The position numbers and the translations under genes are program-made. 64,000 nt of DNA from Sneathiella sp. P13V-1 (lineage in GTDB: Bacteria > Pseudomonadota > Alphaproteobacteria > Sneathiellales > Sneathiellaceae): assembly GCF_015143595.1 (NCBI RefSeq), contig NZ_WYEU01000001.1, positions 1-64,000 on the forward strand, read 5' to 3'. Numbering within the stretch: the stretch's first letter is position 1; each line of letters starts with the position of its first letter. Shown here in pieces: positions 1 to 7,981 of this stretch. The notes beneath the pieces were generated by a model that had not been told where the DNA came from, did no database searches, and worked only from the letters and a program-made list of their open reading frames with translations.

Positions 1-116
1 GAAAAAACGACAAGATCAGGGCTCGAAACATCCAACAAGATGTTCTGTCCACCCTCAACCGCAACAACTGTACCGCTTGCACTGCCACTTACTGTACCGT
101 TTTCCGTCTTCGCCAT
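1..116 (-). CDS. N-terminal fragment of an unidentified protein (runs off the left edge)
   Basis: An open frame on the minus strand starts at an ATG at 114-116 and stays open to the window edge, giving about 38 residues. The peptide begins MAKTENGTVSGSASGTVVAV and is rich in Gly, Ser, Thr and Val, as in starts of large secreted repeat or RTX-type proteins, but this is too little to name a family. No strong ribosome binding site is visible upstream. It is divergent from flbT across a 481-bp gap. Confidence 0.4.
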   Translation of the reverse strand, partial: MAKTENGTVSGSASGTVVAVEGGQNILLDVSSPDLVVF

Positions 117-597
117 TATTCTATCCAATCTTGATTCAGGCTGATATTCCCAACTAAACAGCCAAATTCCCTCAAAAAGGCACACTCATGCCTATACAAT
201 TGTCGGTTAAACTACATACCCACTCCAGTTTCGTCATACCTCATTTGAGTGACTCTTAAGTTTTTTTACAATTTTGTATAAAAAAATTTCTATTCAGCAT
301 CCTCTCTTTTAGGGATGCCGCCCAAGATGACCCTACGTTAATTAATTATTAAGCATAAATGAATGCAATCGCATCGATAGCGCGGAACCTTCCGGATAAT
401 ACTTTATAATATGGGGGCTGTAAAAATGATGTCAGGACGACCCTTTTCCCTTAGAAGAGGCGAAGAAATAAGTTGCAGTTCTGCAAGCCTCTTTTCTTCA
501 TCAAACAACAACTGCTATATTATTGTCGCATTTCTATCAGCCCCGTATTATGGTCTTTGACTAATTCAAGGGGCTCAGATGTCAGGGGGCAATCCAT
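117..597. other. Intergenic region upstream of flbT with a nested stem-loop
   Basis: AT-rich 481-bp gap between the divergent left-edge gene and flbT. The one clear structure is a nested hairpin at 455-493: outer arms AAGAGGC and GCCTCTT enclose a perfect inner hairpin, TTGCAG-TT-CTGCAA, at 473-486, followed by TTTTCTTC. It could be a terminator or leader structure. A TATAAT-like box lies at 405-410 without a convincing -35 partner. No coding potential was recognised. Confidence 0.35.
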
Positions 598-969
598 ATG
601 TCTTTGAAATTCCGCATTCCTGCTGGTGAGAAAATCATTGTAAATGGTGCAGTGATTACAAATACAAGTTCCAAAGCGATGCATTTCTCACTCGAGAATG
701 ATGCCTCCATAATGCGGGAGCGTGATATTCTGCTGCCAGATCAGGTCACAACACCACTACATAATGTCTATATGCAGGTTCAAATGATGTATATCGAACC
801 TCAGAACCACGCAGAACATTATAAAGCCTTCCAGGAAGCCGCGCAGATGGCGTTCATATCTGTTGAAGATGACCCCACGCGCAATGTTATTTTTGAAGTT
901 GTGGGCTTGGTCGGTGAAAAAAACTTCTACAATGCATTAAAGCTTCTGCAAAGGATTATGAAAGACTAG
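598..969 (+). CDS. flbT: Flagellum biosynthesis repressor FlbT
   Basis: A 123-residue protein of full family length. FlbT in alphaproteobacteria is a post-transcriptional regulator that binds the 5' leader of flagellin mRNA and destabilises it until the hook-basal body is complete. The start MSLKFRIPAGEKIIVNGAVI and the middle block around MYIEPQN are typical of the family. The ATG at 598 follows GTCAGGGGGC, a usable ribosome binding site. It lies directly upstream of a flagellin-flaF pair, the usual setting, and is followed by its own terminator at 1032-1065. Two small hairpins in the leader of the next flagellin gene are plausible targets, but that link is inference. Confidence 0.95.
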   Translation: MSLKFRIPAGEKIIVNGAVITNTSSKAMHFSLENDASIMRERDILLPDQVTTPLHNVYMQVQMMYIEPQNHAEHYKAFQEAAQMAFISVEDDPTRNVIFEVVGLVGEKNFYNALKLLQRIMKD

Positions 970-1031
970 TTTATTAATCAAAGAATCTACGACTCTTAGA
1001 TTCTGATTTTAGATATATCGCTCCTTTTATG

Positions 1032-1065
1032 GGCCGTGCAAATTGGAAGCGCGGCCTTTATTTTT
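1032..1065 (+). terminator. Rho-independent terminator after flbT
   Basis: Arms GGCCGTGC (1032-1039) and GCGCGGCC (1049-1056) pair with one wobble and are followed by TTTATTTTT. The position fits transcription termination of flbT before the flagellin gene. Confidence 0.7.
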
Positions 1066-1260
1066 GCAATAAATTATTTTCTCTTCATTTTTTCGCGCCC
1101 TTGTCTTCTATTAAAGAAATCCAAGTTTTCTAACCATCCTAATAGTTAACAAAAAGAAAACACCTAATTTCCTCCGCGAGTTAGCACCGCAAATAAAACT
1201 CATTAAGGCTTTGTTAGGAATTTCATTTCATAGTGCAATCACGGTTTCGAAGTGAACCGG

Positions 1261-1293
1261 GGCTCAAAAGAGCCGCTTTCGTCGCACAGCGAC
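1261..1293 (+). promoter_or_regulatory. Two tandem hairpins in the first flagellin mRNA leader
   Basis: GGCTC-AAAA-GAGCC (1261-1274) and GTCGC-ACA-GCGAC (1281-1293) are two perfect 5-bp stems 6 nt apart. They end 25 nt before the flagellin ATG and just before its ribosome binding site (TGAGGA, 1305-1310). FlbT is known in Caulobacter to act on a flagellin 5' leader, so these are candidate binding or stability elements. No convincing sigma-54 or sigma-28 promoter was found in 970-1260. Confidence 0.4.
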
Positions 1294-1318
1294 AAACTCT
1301 AAAATGAGGATTTACATT

Positions 1319-2497
1319 ATGGCTTTTTCAGTTAATACCAACTCTAACGCCATGGCCGCATTGCGGTCTCTTTCTGCAACACAGAACAACATCACAAGCA
1401 TTCAGGCACAGATTCAGTCTGGTTTGAAAATCGGTGGTGCTACTGATGACCCATCAACATTTGTGATTTCACAAGGTATGCGTGGTGACATTGGTTCTCT
1501 GAAAGCTGTTCAGGAAGGTCTAAACTTCGGTCAAGCGACTGTTGGCATGGCTCTAGCCGCAGCTACTCAGATTTCAGATCAGCTCACAGATCTTCAAGCC
1601 AAAGTTACACAGGCTGAAAACGAAGGTTTGGACACAGCGGTTCTGCAATCAGAAGCTGATGAAATGGTCTCCCAGATTGCTGGTATCGTTTCTAGTGCAG
1701 AATTCAATGGCATTAATCTGTTGGACAATGGCGGTACAACTTCAGGCTTGAACGTTCTTTCCGGCTTGAGTGGCTCTACACTCTCAATTGCAGAGCAAAA
1801 TGCTACAACCACTGGACTGGGTATTGCAGGTTTGGATCTGACAGGCTCATACGCACGTATCGAGACTTCTGATGCCTTTAACCCAGCCGAATCCAACACA
1901 TTCACCATTACCATTCAGGACGGTGCAAACGCTGACGTGGAAACACATATTTTCGAATTGACAGGTGATGGTAACGCACTGACATCTGCTCCAGACGAAA
2001 GCAATGCTGTTCCAGTTTATGTGCATGCTGTTGACGTGGACTTTACAGCGAACACTGGTGACTCTGGCCAGGCTATCATCGGTAAACTTGCTGATGTAAT
2101 GCGTGAAGAAGGTTTCACTGTTACAATCAACGAAGATGGCTCATTTGATATTTCAAATGGTGGTCAAGAGTTGAACGTTGCAACAACAGTTGCAGCTGGT
2201 ACAACAATCAACATTGACCAAGCCGGTACCGCGCTAGCAGACATTGACGCTGCTAAAACCAGCATCGGTACAATCATGACAACGCTTGGTACTTATGCCA
2301 ACCGCTTGGAAAGTCAGGCTGAATTTACACAGATCCTGACAGATAAACTTGAAGAAGGTCTTGGCATTCTGGTAGACGCCAACCTGGCTGAAGTCTCTGC
2401 TAAGCTGCAGTCTGAACAGACTAAAGAACAGCTCGGTATTCAGTCTCTGTCTATCGCGAACGCTGCTTCTCAGTCTATCCTTGGATTGTTCCGTTAA
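1319..2497 (+). CDS. Flagellin (first copy)
   Basis: A 392-residue filament protein, exported through the flagellar type III apparatus and polymerised outside the cell. The conserved N-terminal D0/D1 region starts MAFSVNTNSNAMAALRSL, and the C-terminal D1/D0 region ends in LGIQSLSIANAASQSILGLF. The central, surface-exposed part is variable. Translation should start at 1319, not at the in-frame ATG at 1304, because the mature protein begins MAFSVNTN as in the second copy (7982) and GAGGA sits about 10 nt upstream of 1319. The second copy shares even part of the central domain (DGNALTSAPDES, YVHAV), which points to duplication within the lineage. A strong hairpin at 2508-2537 and flaF follow. 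Confidence 0.95.
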   Translation: MAFSVNTNSNAMAALRSLSATQNNITSIQAQIQSGLKIGGATDDPSTFVISQGMRGDIGSLKAVQEGLNFGQATVGMALAAATQISDQLTDLQAKVTQAENEGLDTAVLQSEADEMVSQIAGIVSSAEFNGINLLDNGGTTSGLNVLSGLSGSTLSIAEQNATTTGLGIAGLDLTGSYARIETSDAFNPAESNTFTITIQDGANADVETHIFELTGDGNALTSAPDESNAVPVYVHAVDVDFTANTGDSGQAIIGKLADVMREEGFTVTINEDGSFDISNGGQELNVATTVAAGTTINIDQAGTALADIDAAKTSIGTIMTTLGTYANRLESQAEFTQILTDKLEEGLGILVDANLAEVSAKLQSEQTKEQLGIQSLSIANAASQSILGLFR

Positions 2498-2507
2498 TCA
2501 TGGAAAA

Positions 2508-2537
2508 GGTAAAGGCGGCTTTTGGGCCGCCTTTACC
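2508..2537 (+). terminator. Strong stem-loop between flagellin and flaF
   Basis: Perfect 12-bp arms GGTAAAGGCGGC and GCCGCCTTTACC around a 6-nt loop, starting 11 bases after the flagellin stop. The tail (CCTCTTCTAT) is only moderately T-rich, so it may act as a partial terminator or as a 3' stabiliser that raises flagellin relative to FlaF. Confidence 0.7.
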
Positions 2538-2575
2538 CCTCTTCTATCAGTATTTTTCTTTGAGGAGCTTATTCC

Positions 2576-2986
2576 ATGTATGTTGATGTTTACAAAAAAT
2601 CTTCCCTTGCTAACGAATCTAAGCGGGCTATTGAATACCGTATTTTTGCTGAAATCACTGGCGAACTCACCAAAGCAAATGACGAAGGCGCAGCCCCTCA
2701 GTCAAGAATTAACGCTTTGTTTAGAAATTCACAGCTATGGTTGACGCTAGAGGCAGATCTTGTCTCATCTGAAAACAAGCTGGATCACGAGTTAAAAGCT
2801 GGATTGATTTCACTTGCCATATGGGTCAGACGGTTTACCACCCATGCAATGAGAAACCGTGAAGATCTTGAGCCGCTCATTTCTGTAAATCGTCAAATCA
2901 TGGAAGGTTTGATGATGTCAGAAAAGAATGCTAGAAAGCCAAAGGCGCAAGAACCCTATCAAAATTTCGCGCAAATGAGTGCGTAA
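2576..2986 (+). CDS. flaF: Flagellin-synthesis regulator FlaF (first copy)
   Basis: A 136-residue FlaF family protein. In alphaproteobacteria FlaF is needed for flagellin synthesis or secretion and works in opposition to FlbT. Family marks are the N-terminal Y-K/ES.RAIEYRIFAEIT helix, QLWLTLEADL, and the block ending SVNRQIMEGL. The ATG at 2576 follows GAGGAG at good spacing. It is 79 bp downstream of flagellin 1 and 11 bp upstream of the DUF1217 gene, so it is probably read with the latter. It is paralogous to the gene at 9223, which has the same place after flagellin 2. Confidence 0.92.
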   Translation: MYVDVYKKSSLANESKRAIEYRIFAEITGELTKANDEGAAPQSRINALFRNSQLWLTLEADLVSSENKLDHELKAGLISLAIWVRRFTTHAMRNREDLEPLISVNRQIMEGLMMSEKNARKPKAQEPYQNFAQMSA

Positions 2987-2997
2987 GGTGATGAAAA

Positions 2998-3780
2998 ATG
3001 CAGTTGTCAGCGAACAGTTCACTTCTTTGGTATAAATTGGCCAATGATCAGCGCGACTCACACATGAAATTGTTTGAAGCGCAGCCGACAACTGCACGAG
3101 ATATCGAAAAATTCAAAGAGGAAATCGTCAACATAAAATCCGTTGATGATCTCATGAAAAACAGAACACTCCTTGGCGTTACACTTTCTGCATTTCAACT
3201 TGAATCCGAAATAGACAAGACAGCATTCGTCAAAAAGATGCTGACCGAGGACCCATCGGCTGACGATAGCTTGGTCAACAGGCTAGTTGAACCCAGATGG
3301 ACAAAACTTGCCAATTCACTCTATGAACTAAACAGTAACCCTGATTTCTTTCTCAATGAGAAGAATGTTGAAGCACTTCTCGAAGGATACAAAACAAACG
3401 AATTTGAAAAGTTTGAAGGCCAAAACGCGGAAGGCGTTCGCGAGTCTATGTATTTCAAGCGTATCGCAGGCCAAGTAGAAGAAATTCCACAAATTCTTGC
3501 CGACAAAACCTTAATGCAGGTAGTTCGTGTTGGGTTGGGATTACCCGAAAGCTTCCTGTCTTTGGATTATGAGCAACAAAAAGCACGTTTGACAAAAGAA
3601 GTCGATCTTGAGGACTTCAAAGATCCCGCGAAAATTGACAAAATGATCGAACGATATCTGATTATGACCGAAGTCAACAACTCAGATGCAACTGCGAATC
3701 CTATGCTGTCACTTTTCCAACCCCTCAGCGGCGGCGGCACTGTGGGCCCTATGCCTGTGTCCTTGAATTTAAATGTGTAA
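2998..3780 (+). CDS. DUF1217 family flagellar-locus protein
   Basis: A 260-residue, mostly helical, hydrophilic protein with no signal peptide or membrane segment. The opening (LLWYKLANDQRDSH), the segment DRLVEP-type block near residue 95, and the C-terminal AKIDKMIERYLI stretch fit the DUF1217 family, found in alphaproteobacterial flagellar clusters. The molecular role is unknown; its place 11 bp after flaF suggests flagellar export or assembly. The family call is by recognition of overall pattern and not by a catalytic motif. Confidence 0.75.
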   Translation: MQLSANSSLLWYKLANDQRDSHMKLFEAQPTTARDIEKFKEEIVNIKSVDDLMKNRTLLGVTLSAFQLESEIDKTAFVKKMLTEDPSADDSLVNRLVEPRWTKLANSLYELNSNPDFFLNEKNVEALLEGYKTNEFEKFEGQNAEGVRESMYFKRIAGQVEEIPQILADKTLMQVVRVGLGLPESFLSLDYEQQKARLTKEVDLEDFKDPAKIDKMIERYLIMTEVNNSDATANPMLSLFQPLSGGGTVGPMPVSLNLNV

Positions 3781-3845
3781 ATTTAGTTAGATTTTGTTAA
3801 CCATAGCTCGATAGACTTCCGAAAGGGTTTCACGAAGGGCTGACT

Positions 3846-6089
3846 ATGCAAAATCTCCAACGGATAGAAAAACTATCTCAAAGCGCCATAAAATCTTACA
3901 AGAAGAACAAAATAAAAGAAGCGCGTAAATCAGTATCAAAACTGTTAAGCTCTAAGCCTCCGAGCGCCTACCATTTGTTTCAAACTGGAATTGCGGCCTA
4001 CAATGCCACTGATCTGGAAGCGGCGCTGAAGCTGCACAATAAGGCACTCGATTTCTCCAAAGGTACTTCATCAACTGAAGCTGATATAATCATGTCACGT
4101 GGTCTTATTCACATGGCCAACAATGATCTTGAAACAGCTTGTGATGATTTCACCAAAGCCCATGAAATTGATCCCAAAAATGCAAGAGTTCTGAACAACA
4201 GATCTTTGGCGCTCAGTAAATTACGGAAAGACGCAGAAGCGCTTGCCGATCTTGAAAAAGCGAACGCTTTAGACCCAACGAATTTAAATGCAGTGCTTAA
4301 CTTGCTCAGGTTGCTTGTAAAACTTAAAAACACAGAAAAAGCCCTCCAATATGTTCAATCTTGTATGCCTATTCATGGAGAAAACGCAGATTTTCTGGTA
4401 CTTGCTGGCAACATAAAGAGCGAACAAAATCCACTAGAAGCTTTAACTCTCATTAGAAAAGCCGCCCACAAAGAACCTAACTCCAGCTTTATCCTCAATA
4501 GTTATAGTGACGTTTTTGTGAGACTGGGTAATCTTCGAAATTTTGAGGGACTGGATAAAGATCTTCTACTCCTTCTGTCCAACGAAACTGTTGAATGGAA
4601 AAAACTGAACTGGATTGTTCCTCAACATCTTAAATCTTTACCTGACTTTCAACAAATTCTACCTTTGCTCGAACAGGCAGTTTCTCAAAACAAGGATGTC
4701 AATCTGGATTTTGGACAAGTCGTAAAATGTATGACGAACCCTGTTCTCTTAGCCTCGTTGAAAAGGATAAGGCTCTCCGACCCGTTACTAGAAAAACTGC
4801 TAGAAACCTTCAGAAGACAAACTCTTGCAGCCCTTGCCAGTGACATTCAATTGGAAGACGCATTAAAACAAGTTCTTCTATCCATACTTTTACCATTTGC
4901 CAAATACTCGTTTATGGCTGAGTACGTCTTTAGTGAAAGTGATTTCGAAAAACAGACAATTCCAAAAGTCGTTGAAAAAATTAAAAATTCACCTGCGTTT
5001 TCGATAGGCAACGCCCTTAATTTCGTGATCATTTGTTCTTATAAAACACCTTACAAAGATGTTGACCTGACAGATTGTGCGAAAAATTGGGGTAATACTA
5101 AGATTGACGCTTTAAATGAGTTCATCGACATAACAATCAATGAACCTCTGGCGGAACGCGCACTTATTCCAACAATTTCACAACTAACAAAAATCGAAGA
5201 CTCAATTTCCTTGAGTGTTCGCGAACAATATGAAGAGAACCCTTATCCACGTTGGGAGCATTTTCCAAACAGGGGCGGGACAAAATTCCCGCTTCATATT
5301 GCGACCCTCCTCCCTTCTTTGAAGGGGAACGTCCCCTCCATGCCAGAGCATCCTGAAATCCTCATAGCGGGGTGTGGGACTGGTCAGCAGCCAATATCAA
5401 CATCTTTTGCATTTCCTGACGCAAACGTAACAGCAGTGGATTTGAGCCTTGCGAGTATCGCCTACGCGAAAAGGAAAACCAACGAATTAGGCATCAAAAA
5501 CCTGTCCTTTGGTCAGGCTGATATTATGGAACTGAGGTCCCTTGATAGGAAATTTAACGTAGTCGAGTGCGCCGGTGTGCTCCATCACATGCATGACCCT
5601 ATTGCAGGATGGAAAGTGCTCGTTGACCTTCTTGAAGATGATGGCTTTATGCTTATCGCACTTTACAGTGAAATAGGACGTCGCGACATCGTCGCTGCTA
5701 GAGAATTTATTGAAAAACAAGGCTACGGGAACGATGCAAACAACATTAGAGCCTGCAGAAAACACCTTTTATCGTTACCCGATAGCGAAATAGCAAAGGC
5801 TGTATGCCGACACTCTGATTTTTACACTATGTCAGCTTGCCGAGACCTTATCTTCCATGTTCAGGAGCACCGCTTCACAATTCCACAAATAGAGAAGGCC
5901 CTGGACACACTAGGTTTGGAGTTTCTGGGCTTCCAGAATACTCACAAGCACCAAGATGAAGCATATACTCGGAACTATCCTGATGATGTTTTCAAAACTA
6001 ATCTGGATCACTGGAACCAGTTTGAACAAGATAACCCTGATATCTTTTCAGCTATGTATAAATTCTGGGTTCGAAAAAGAAAGTCATAA
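3846..6089 (+). CDS. TPR repeat protein with C-terminal SAM-dependent methyltransferase domain
   Basis: A 747-residue fusion. Residues ~1-230 hold tandem TPR helices (for example EAALKLHNKALDF, then the next repeat ending AHEIDPKNARVLNNRSLAL), a protein-docking surface. A helical middle region of unclear family follows. The C-terminal third is a class I methyltransferase: motif I ILIAGCGTGQQP at about residue 503, the acidic motif VTAVDLS, and VVECAGVLHHMHDP near residue 575. The LHH motif is common in small-molecule and sugar methyltransferases. It lies between two flagellin genes and is convergent with a TPR-sulfotransferase, their stops overlapping by 6 bp. A role in modifying flagellin or its glycan is inference from that position. 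A sugar or lipid substrate unrelated to flagella remains possible. Confidence 0.8.
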   Translation: MQNLQRIEKLSQSAIKSYKKNKIKEARKSVSKLLSSKPPSAYHLFQTGIAAYNATDLEAALKLHNKALDFSKGTSSTEADIIMSRGLIHMANNDLETACDDFTKAHEIDPKNARVLNNRSLALSKLRKDAEALADLEKANALDPTNLNAVLNLLRLLVKLKNTEKALQYVQSCMPIHGENADFLVLAGNIKSEQNPLEALTLIRKAAHKEPNSSFILNSYSDVFVRLGNLRNFEGLDKDLLLLLSNETVEWKKLNWIVPQHLKSLPDFQQILPLLEQAVSQNKDVNLDFGQVVKCMTNPVLLASLKRIRLSDPLLEKLLETFRRQTLAALASDIQLEDALKQVLLSILLPFAKYSFMAEYVFSESDFEKQTIPKVVEKIKNSPAFSIGNALNFVIICSYKTPYKDVDLTDCAKNWGNTKIDALNEFIDITINEPLAERALIPTISQLTKIEDSISLSVREQYEENPYPRWEHFPNRGGTKFPLHIATLLPSLKGNVPSMPEHPEILIAGCGTGQQPISTSFAFPDANVTAVDLSLASIAYAKRKTNELGIKNLSFGQADIMELRSLDRKFNVVECAGVLHHMHDPIAGWKVLVDLLEDDGFMLIALYSEIGRRDIVAAREFIEKQGYGNDANNIRACRKHLLSLPDSEIAKAVCRHSDFYTMSACRDLIFHVQEHRFTIPQIEKALDTLGLEFLGFQNTHKHQDEAYTRNYPDDVFKTNLDHWNQFEQDNPDIFSAMYKFWVRKRKS

Positions 6090-7661
6090 AACTGGAGACA
6101 GTGCTTCTAGCAATGGATTAATCAGATCTCCGTAACGTTCTTTTTGCCCCACCGAGCTGTTATAAATTGGCTGACGCACCTGGTTACTACTTGCCGTAGA
6201 TACGGCGCGTTTATTTTTATGAAACTCCAAGCAAACCGGGTCCCAATCCAGACCGCAATAATCAAGAATACGCCTTGCTTGACCTTCCAAATCTGCCACG
6301 ACGTCCTCATATTGAACATCCAATATTCTGCCTGGCAACGCTTCATGCCAATGCGCCATCATGTTTTCATAATTCACATAATATGCCCCCAGTTCTTGCA
6401 TATCATTTGAAAATCTAAGTTTATCAAAGAATGAGGTCTTAAAATTTGACAGGCATGTATCTACCGGATTTCTGCGACAATGAATAATCTTGGCATTAGG
6501 GAACAACATGTGAATGACACCGATATTTGTGAAATTACTCGGCATCTTGTCAATTACATGATCTGCGTTTGGAGCCAACTTAACCATGTTTTCCAGAACG
6601 TGGTTTGCCTCAACCGTTAACGCATATCTGATTTTCTCATAATCAGAATCTTTTTCGTCAATAAACGGTATTTTGTTAGGAAAAGCAGCGGAAAGCCGTG
6701 TTCCTGCCTCTTTAATATTTTGAAGCTCACCAGCTCCATGCACACCGCTTAAACTGGATAAAACCTGTTCAATCAACGTAGTACCGGAGCGAGGCATACC
6801 AACGATAAAAATAGGTACATCTGTTTCCGTAGTTGCAACTTTTCCACGGCACCAATCCCCACCAATCGGAAAGAACTGCATAATCCCCTTAAACACCCTA
6901 GCTTCGTCATCTCCTTCACGGGCTTCATCTTTTAGCAAATCATTTGCTTTTATGAAGTATTTAAAACTACCTATGTGATCATTCAAATTCTCATAATATC
7001 TCCCAAGTGCATATTGGGCGTTGGCGAGATCCGAAGTTTCAGAAATTGATGGCAGCACTTCCTCTAGCTTAGTAAAGACTTTTTCATACTTATCGCCTTT
7101 TTGAAATTTCACGTATTGAGACAATGTATAATAAGCGGCTCCTCTTGTCGGAAAGGAGCCAATGAGTTGCTCGCACTGCTTAACAGCTTTACGTGTTTCG
7201 CCCAACATCCCAAGCACAGTCGCTATTGATTGTGATACTTCGTAATCTCCAGGCTTAAGACGTAGTGCTTTCTGATAAACCTTCTTTGCATCAACAAGTC
7301 TCTGATTTATTACCAAAGCATCCCCAAAACAAATCAATCGACTAGCAACGTCTGGCAGGATCTTTAAAGATTTCTCATAATTGCTGATAGCGAGCTCAGC
7401 TCTCCCAAGACGTAGAGCAATATCTCCCAAGATCGCATATGGTGTCGCATATTCTGGATAGAGATCTATGCACTGCCGACAAGCTTCCTCTGCTCTTGCA
7501 TCATCACCTTGGAGAAAACACTGCCTTGCAATAGCGATCAGCTGTTGTAGTTGTTGAAGTTGCATCAGCGACAACCCCGTAGTCTCAGGTGTCAAAAGCT
7601 GCTTATTCCGCAATTTCTGCCCTTGCTTTGCTGCGCTTTGTCGTCTTGCTTTTCTGTTCAC
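6084..7661 (-). CDS. TPR repeat protein with C-terminal sulfotransferase domain
   Basis: A 525-residue fusion. Residues ~35-260 are TPR repeats (for example AISNYEKSLKILPDVASRL, then the next repeat with AKKVYQKALRLKPGDYEV). Residues ~280-520 are a PAPS-dependent sulfotransferase. The 5'-phosphosulfate loop PIFIVGMPRSGTTLIEQ is at about residue 285 and the 3'-phosphate motif CRRNPVDTCLSNF at about 394. Such enzymes move sulfate from PAPS to hydroxyl or tyrosine groups, and TPR-sulfotransferases are widespread in marine proteobacteria. It sits back-to-front between two flagellin genes and is divergent from flagellin 2, so sulfation of flagellin or a surface glycan is plausible but unproven. 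The first ~20 residues are very basic; no signal peptide, so cytoplasmic. Confidence 0.85.
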   Translation of the reverse strand: MNRKARRQSAAKQGQKLRNKQLLTPETTGLSLMQLQQLQQLIAIARQCFLQGDDARAEEACRQCIDLYPEYATPYAILGDIALRLGRAELAISNYEKSLKILPDVASRLICFGDALVINQRLVDAKKVYQKALRLKPGDYEVSQSIATVLGMLGETRKAVKQCEQLIGSFPTRGAAYYTLSQYVKFQKGDKYEKVFTKLEEVLPSISETSDLANAQYALGRYYENLNDHIGSFKYFIKANDLLKDEAREGDDEARVFKGIMQFFPIGGDWCRGKVATTETDVPIFIVGMPRSGTTLIEQVLSSLSGVHGAGELQNIKEAGTRLSAAFPNKIPFIDEKDSDYEKIRYALTVEANHVLENMVKLAPNADHVIDKMPSNFTNIGVIHMLFPNAKIIHCRRNPVDTCLSNFKTSFFDKLRFSNDMQELGAYYVNYENMMAHWHEALPGRILDVQYEDVVADLEGQARRILDYCGLDWDPVCLEFHKNKRAVSTASSNQVRQPIYNSSVGQKERYGDLINPLLEALSPVL

Positions 7662-7981
7662 AGATATGTTCCACCAAATGACCGATTTGAATTACCAAAC
7701 TTCTACCAAATAGCCAGCCTCGCATCAACAACGCGGATTTCTGATTCAAATCAAGCACTTCTGTAAAGGTTAACGGGGAAATTGATTCCGAGGTGAGAAC
7801 ATTTTTCCTAGTAAGCAGTCACATTGCTGCCGATAACCATCGCTTTACCATACCAATAAAATCGTCATTTTTCCGCAGTTTTTAAGGCATTTCAAAAAAC
7901 TGGCACACCTGTTGCAGATAGAGCCTCGAGTGAGTTTGCGATCAGAAGATTGCTTGTTGAAATTGCTACAGGAGAAAAAAA
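7662..7981. other. Divergent intergenic region carrying the second flagellin promoter
   Basis: A 320-bp gap between the sulfotransferase gene (minus) and flagellin 2 (plus). Besides the sigma-54 promoter at 7901-7916 it holds AT-rich sequence with no other recognisable element. An enhancer site for a FlbD- or NtrC-type activator would be expected within it, but none could be assigned. Confidence 0.5.
7901..7916 (+). promoter_or_regulatory. Sigma-54 promoter of the second flagellin gene
   Basis: TGGCACACCTGTTGCA matches the -24/-12 consensus (TGGCAC, N5, TTGCA) with the required GG-N10-GC spacing. Transcription would start near 7928, leaving a leader of about 54 nt before the ATG at 7982. Late flagellar genes of alphaproteobacteria are commonly sigma-54 dependent. 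Confidence 0.85.

Noticed and set aside
1304-1318. Flagellin start at 1304
   Set aside because: The in-frame ATG at 1304 overlaps the ribosome site of the true start at 1319, where the conserved MAFSVNTN begins.
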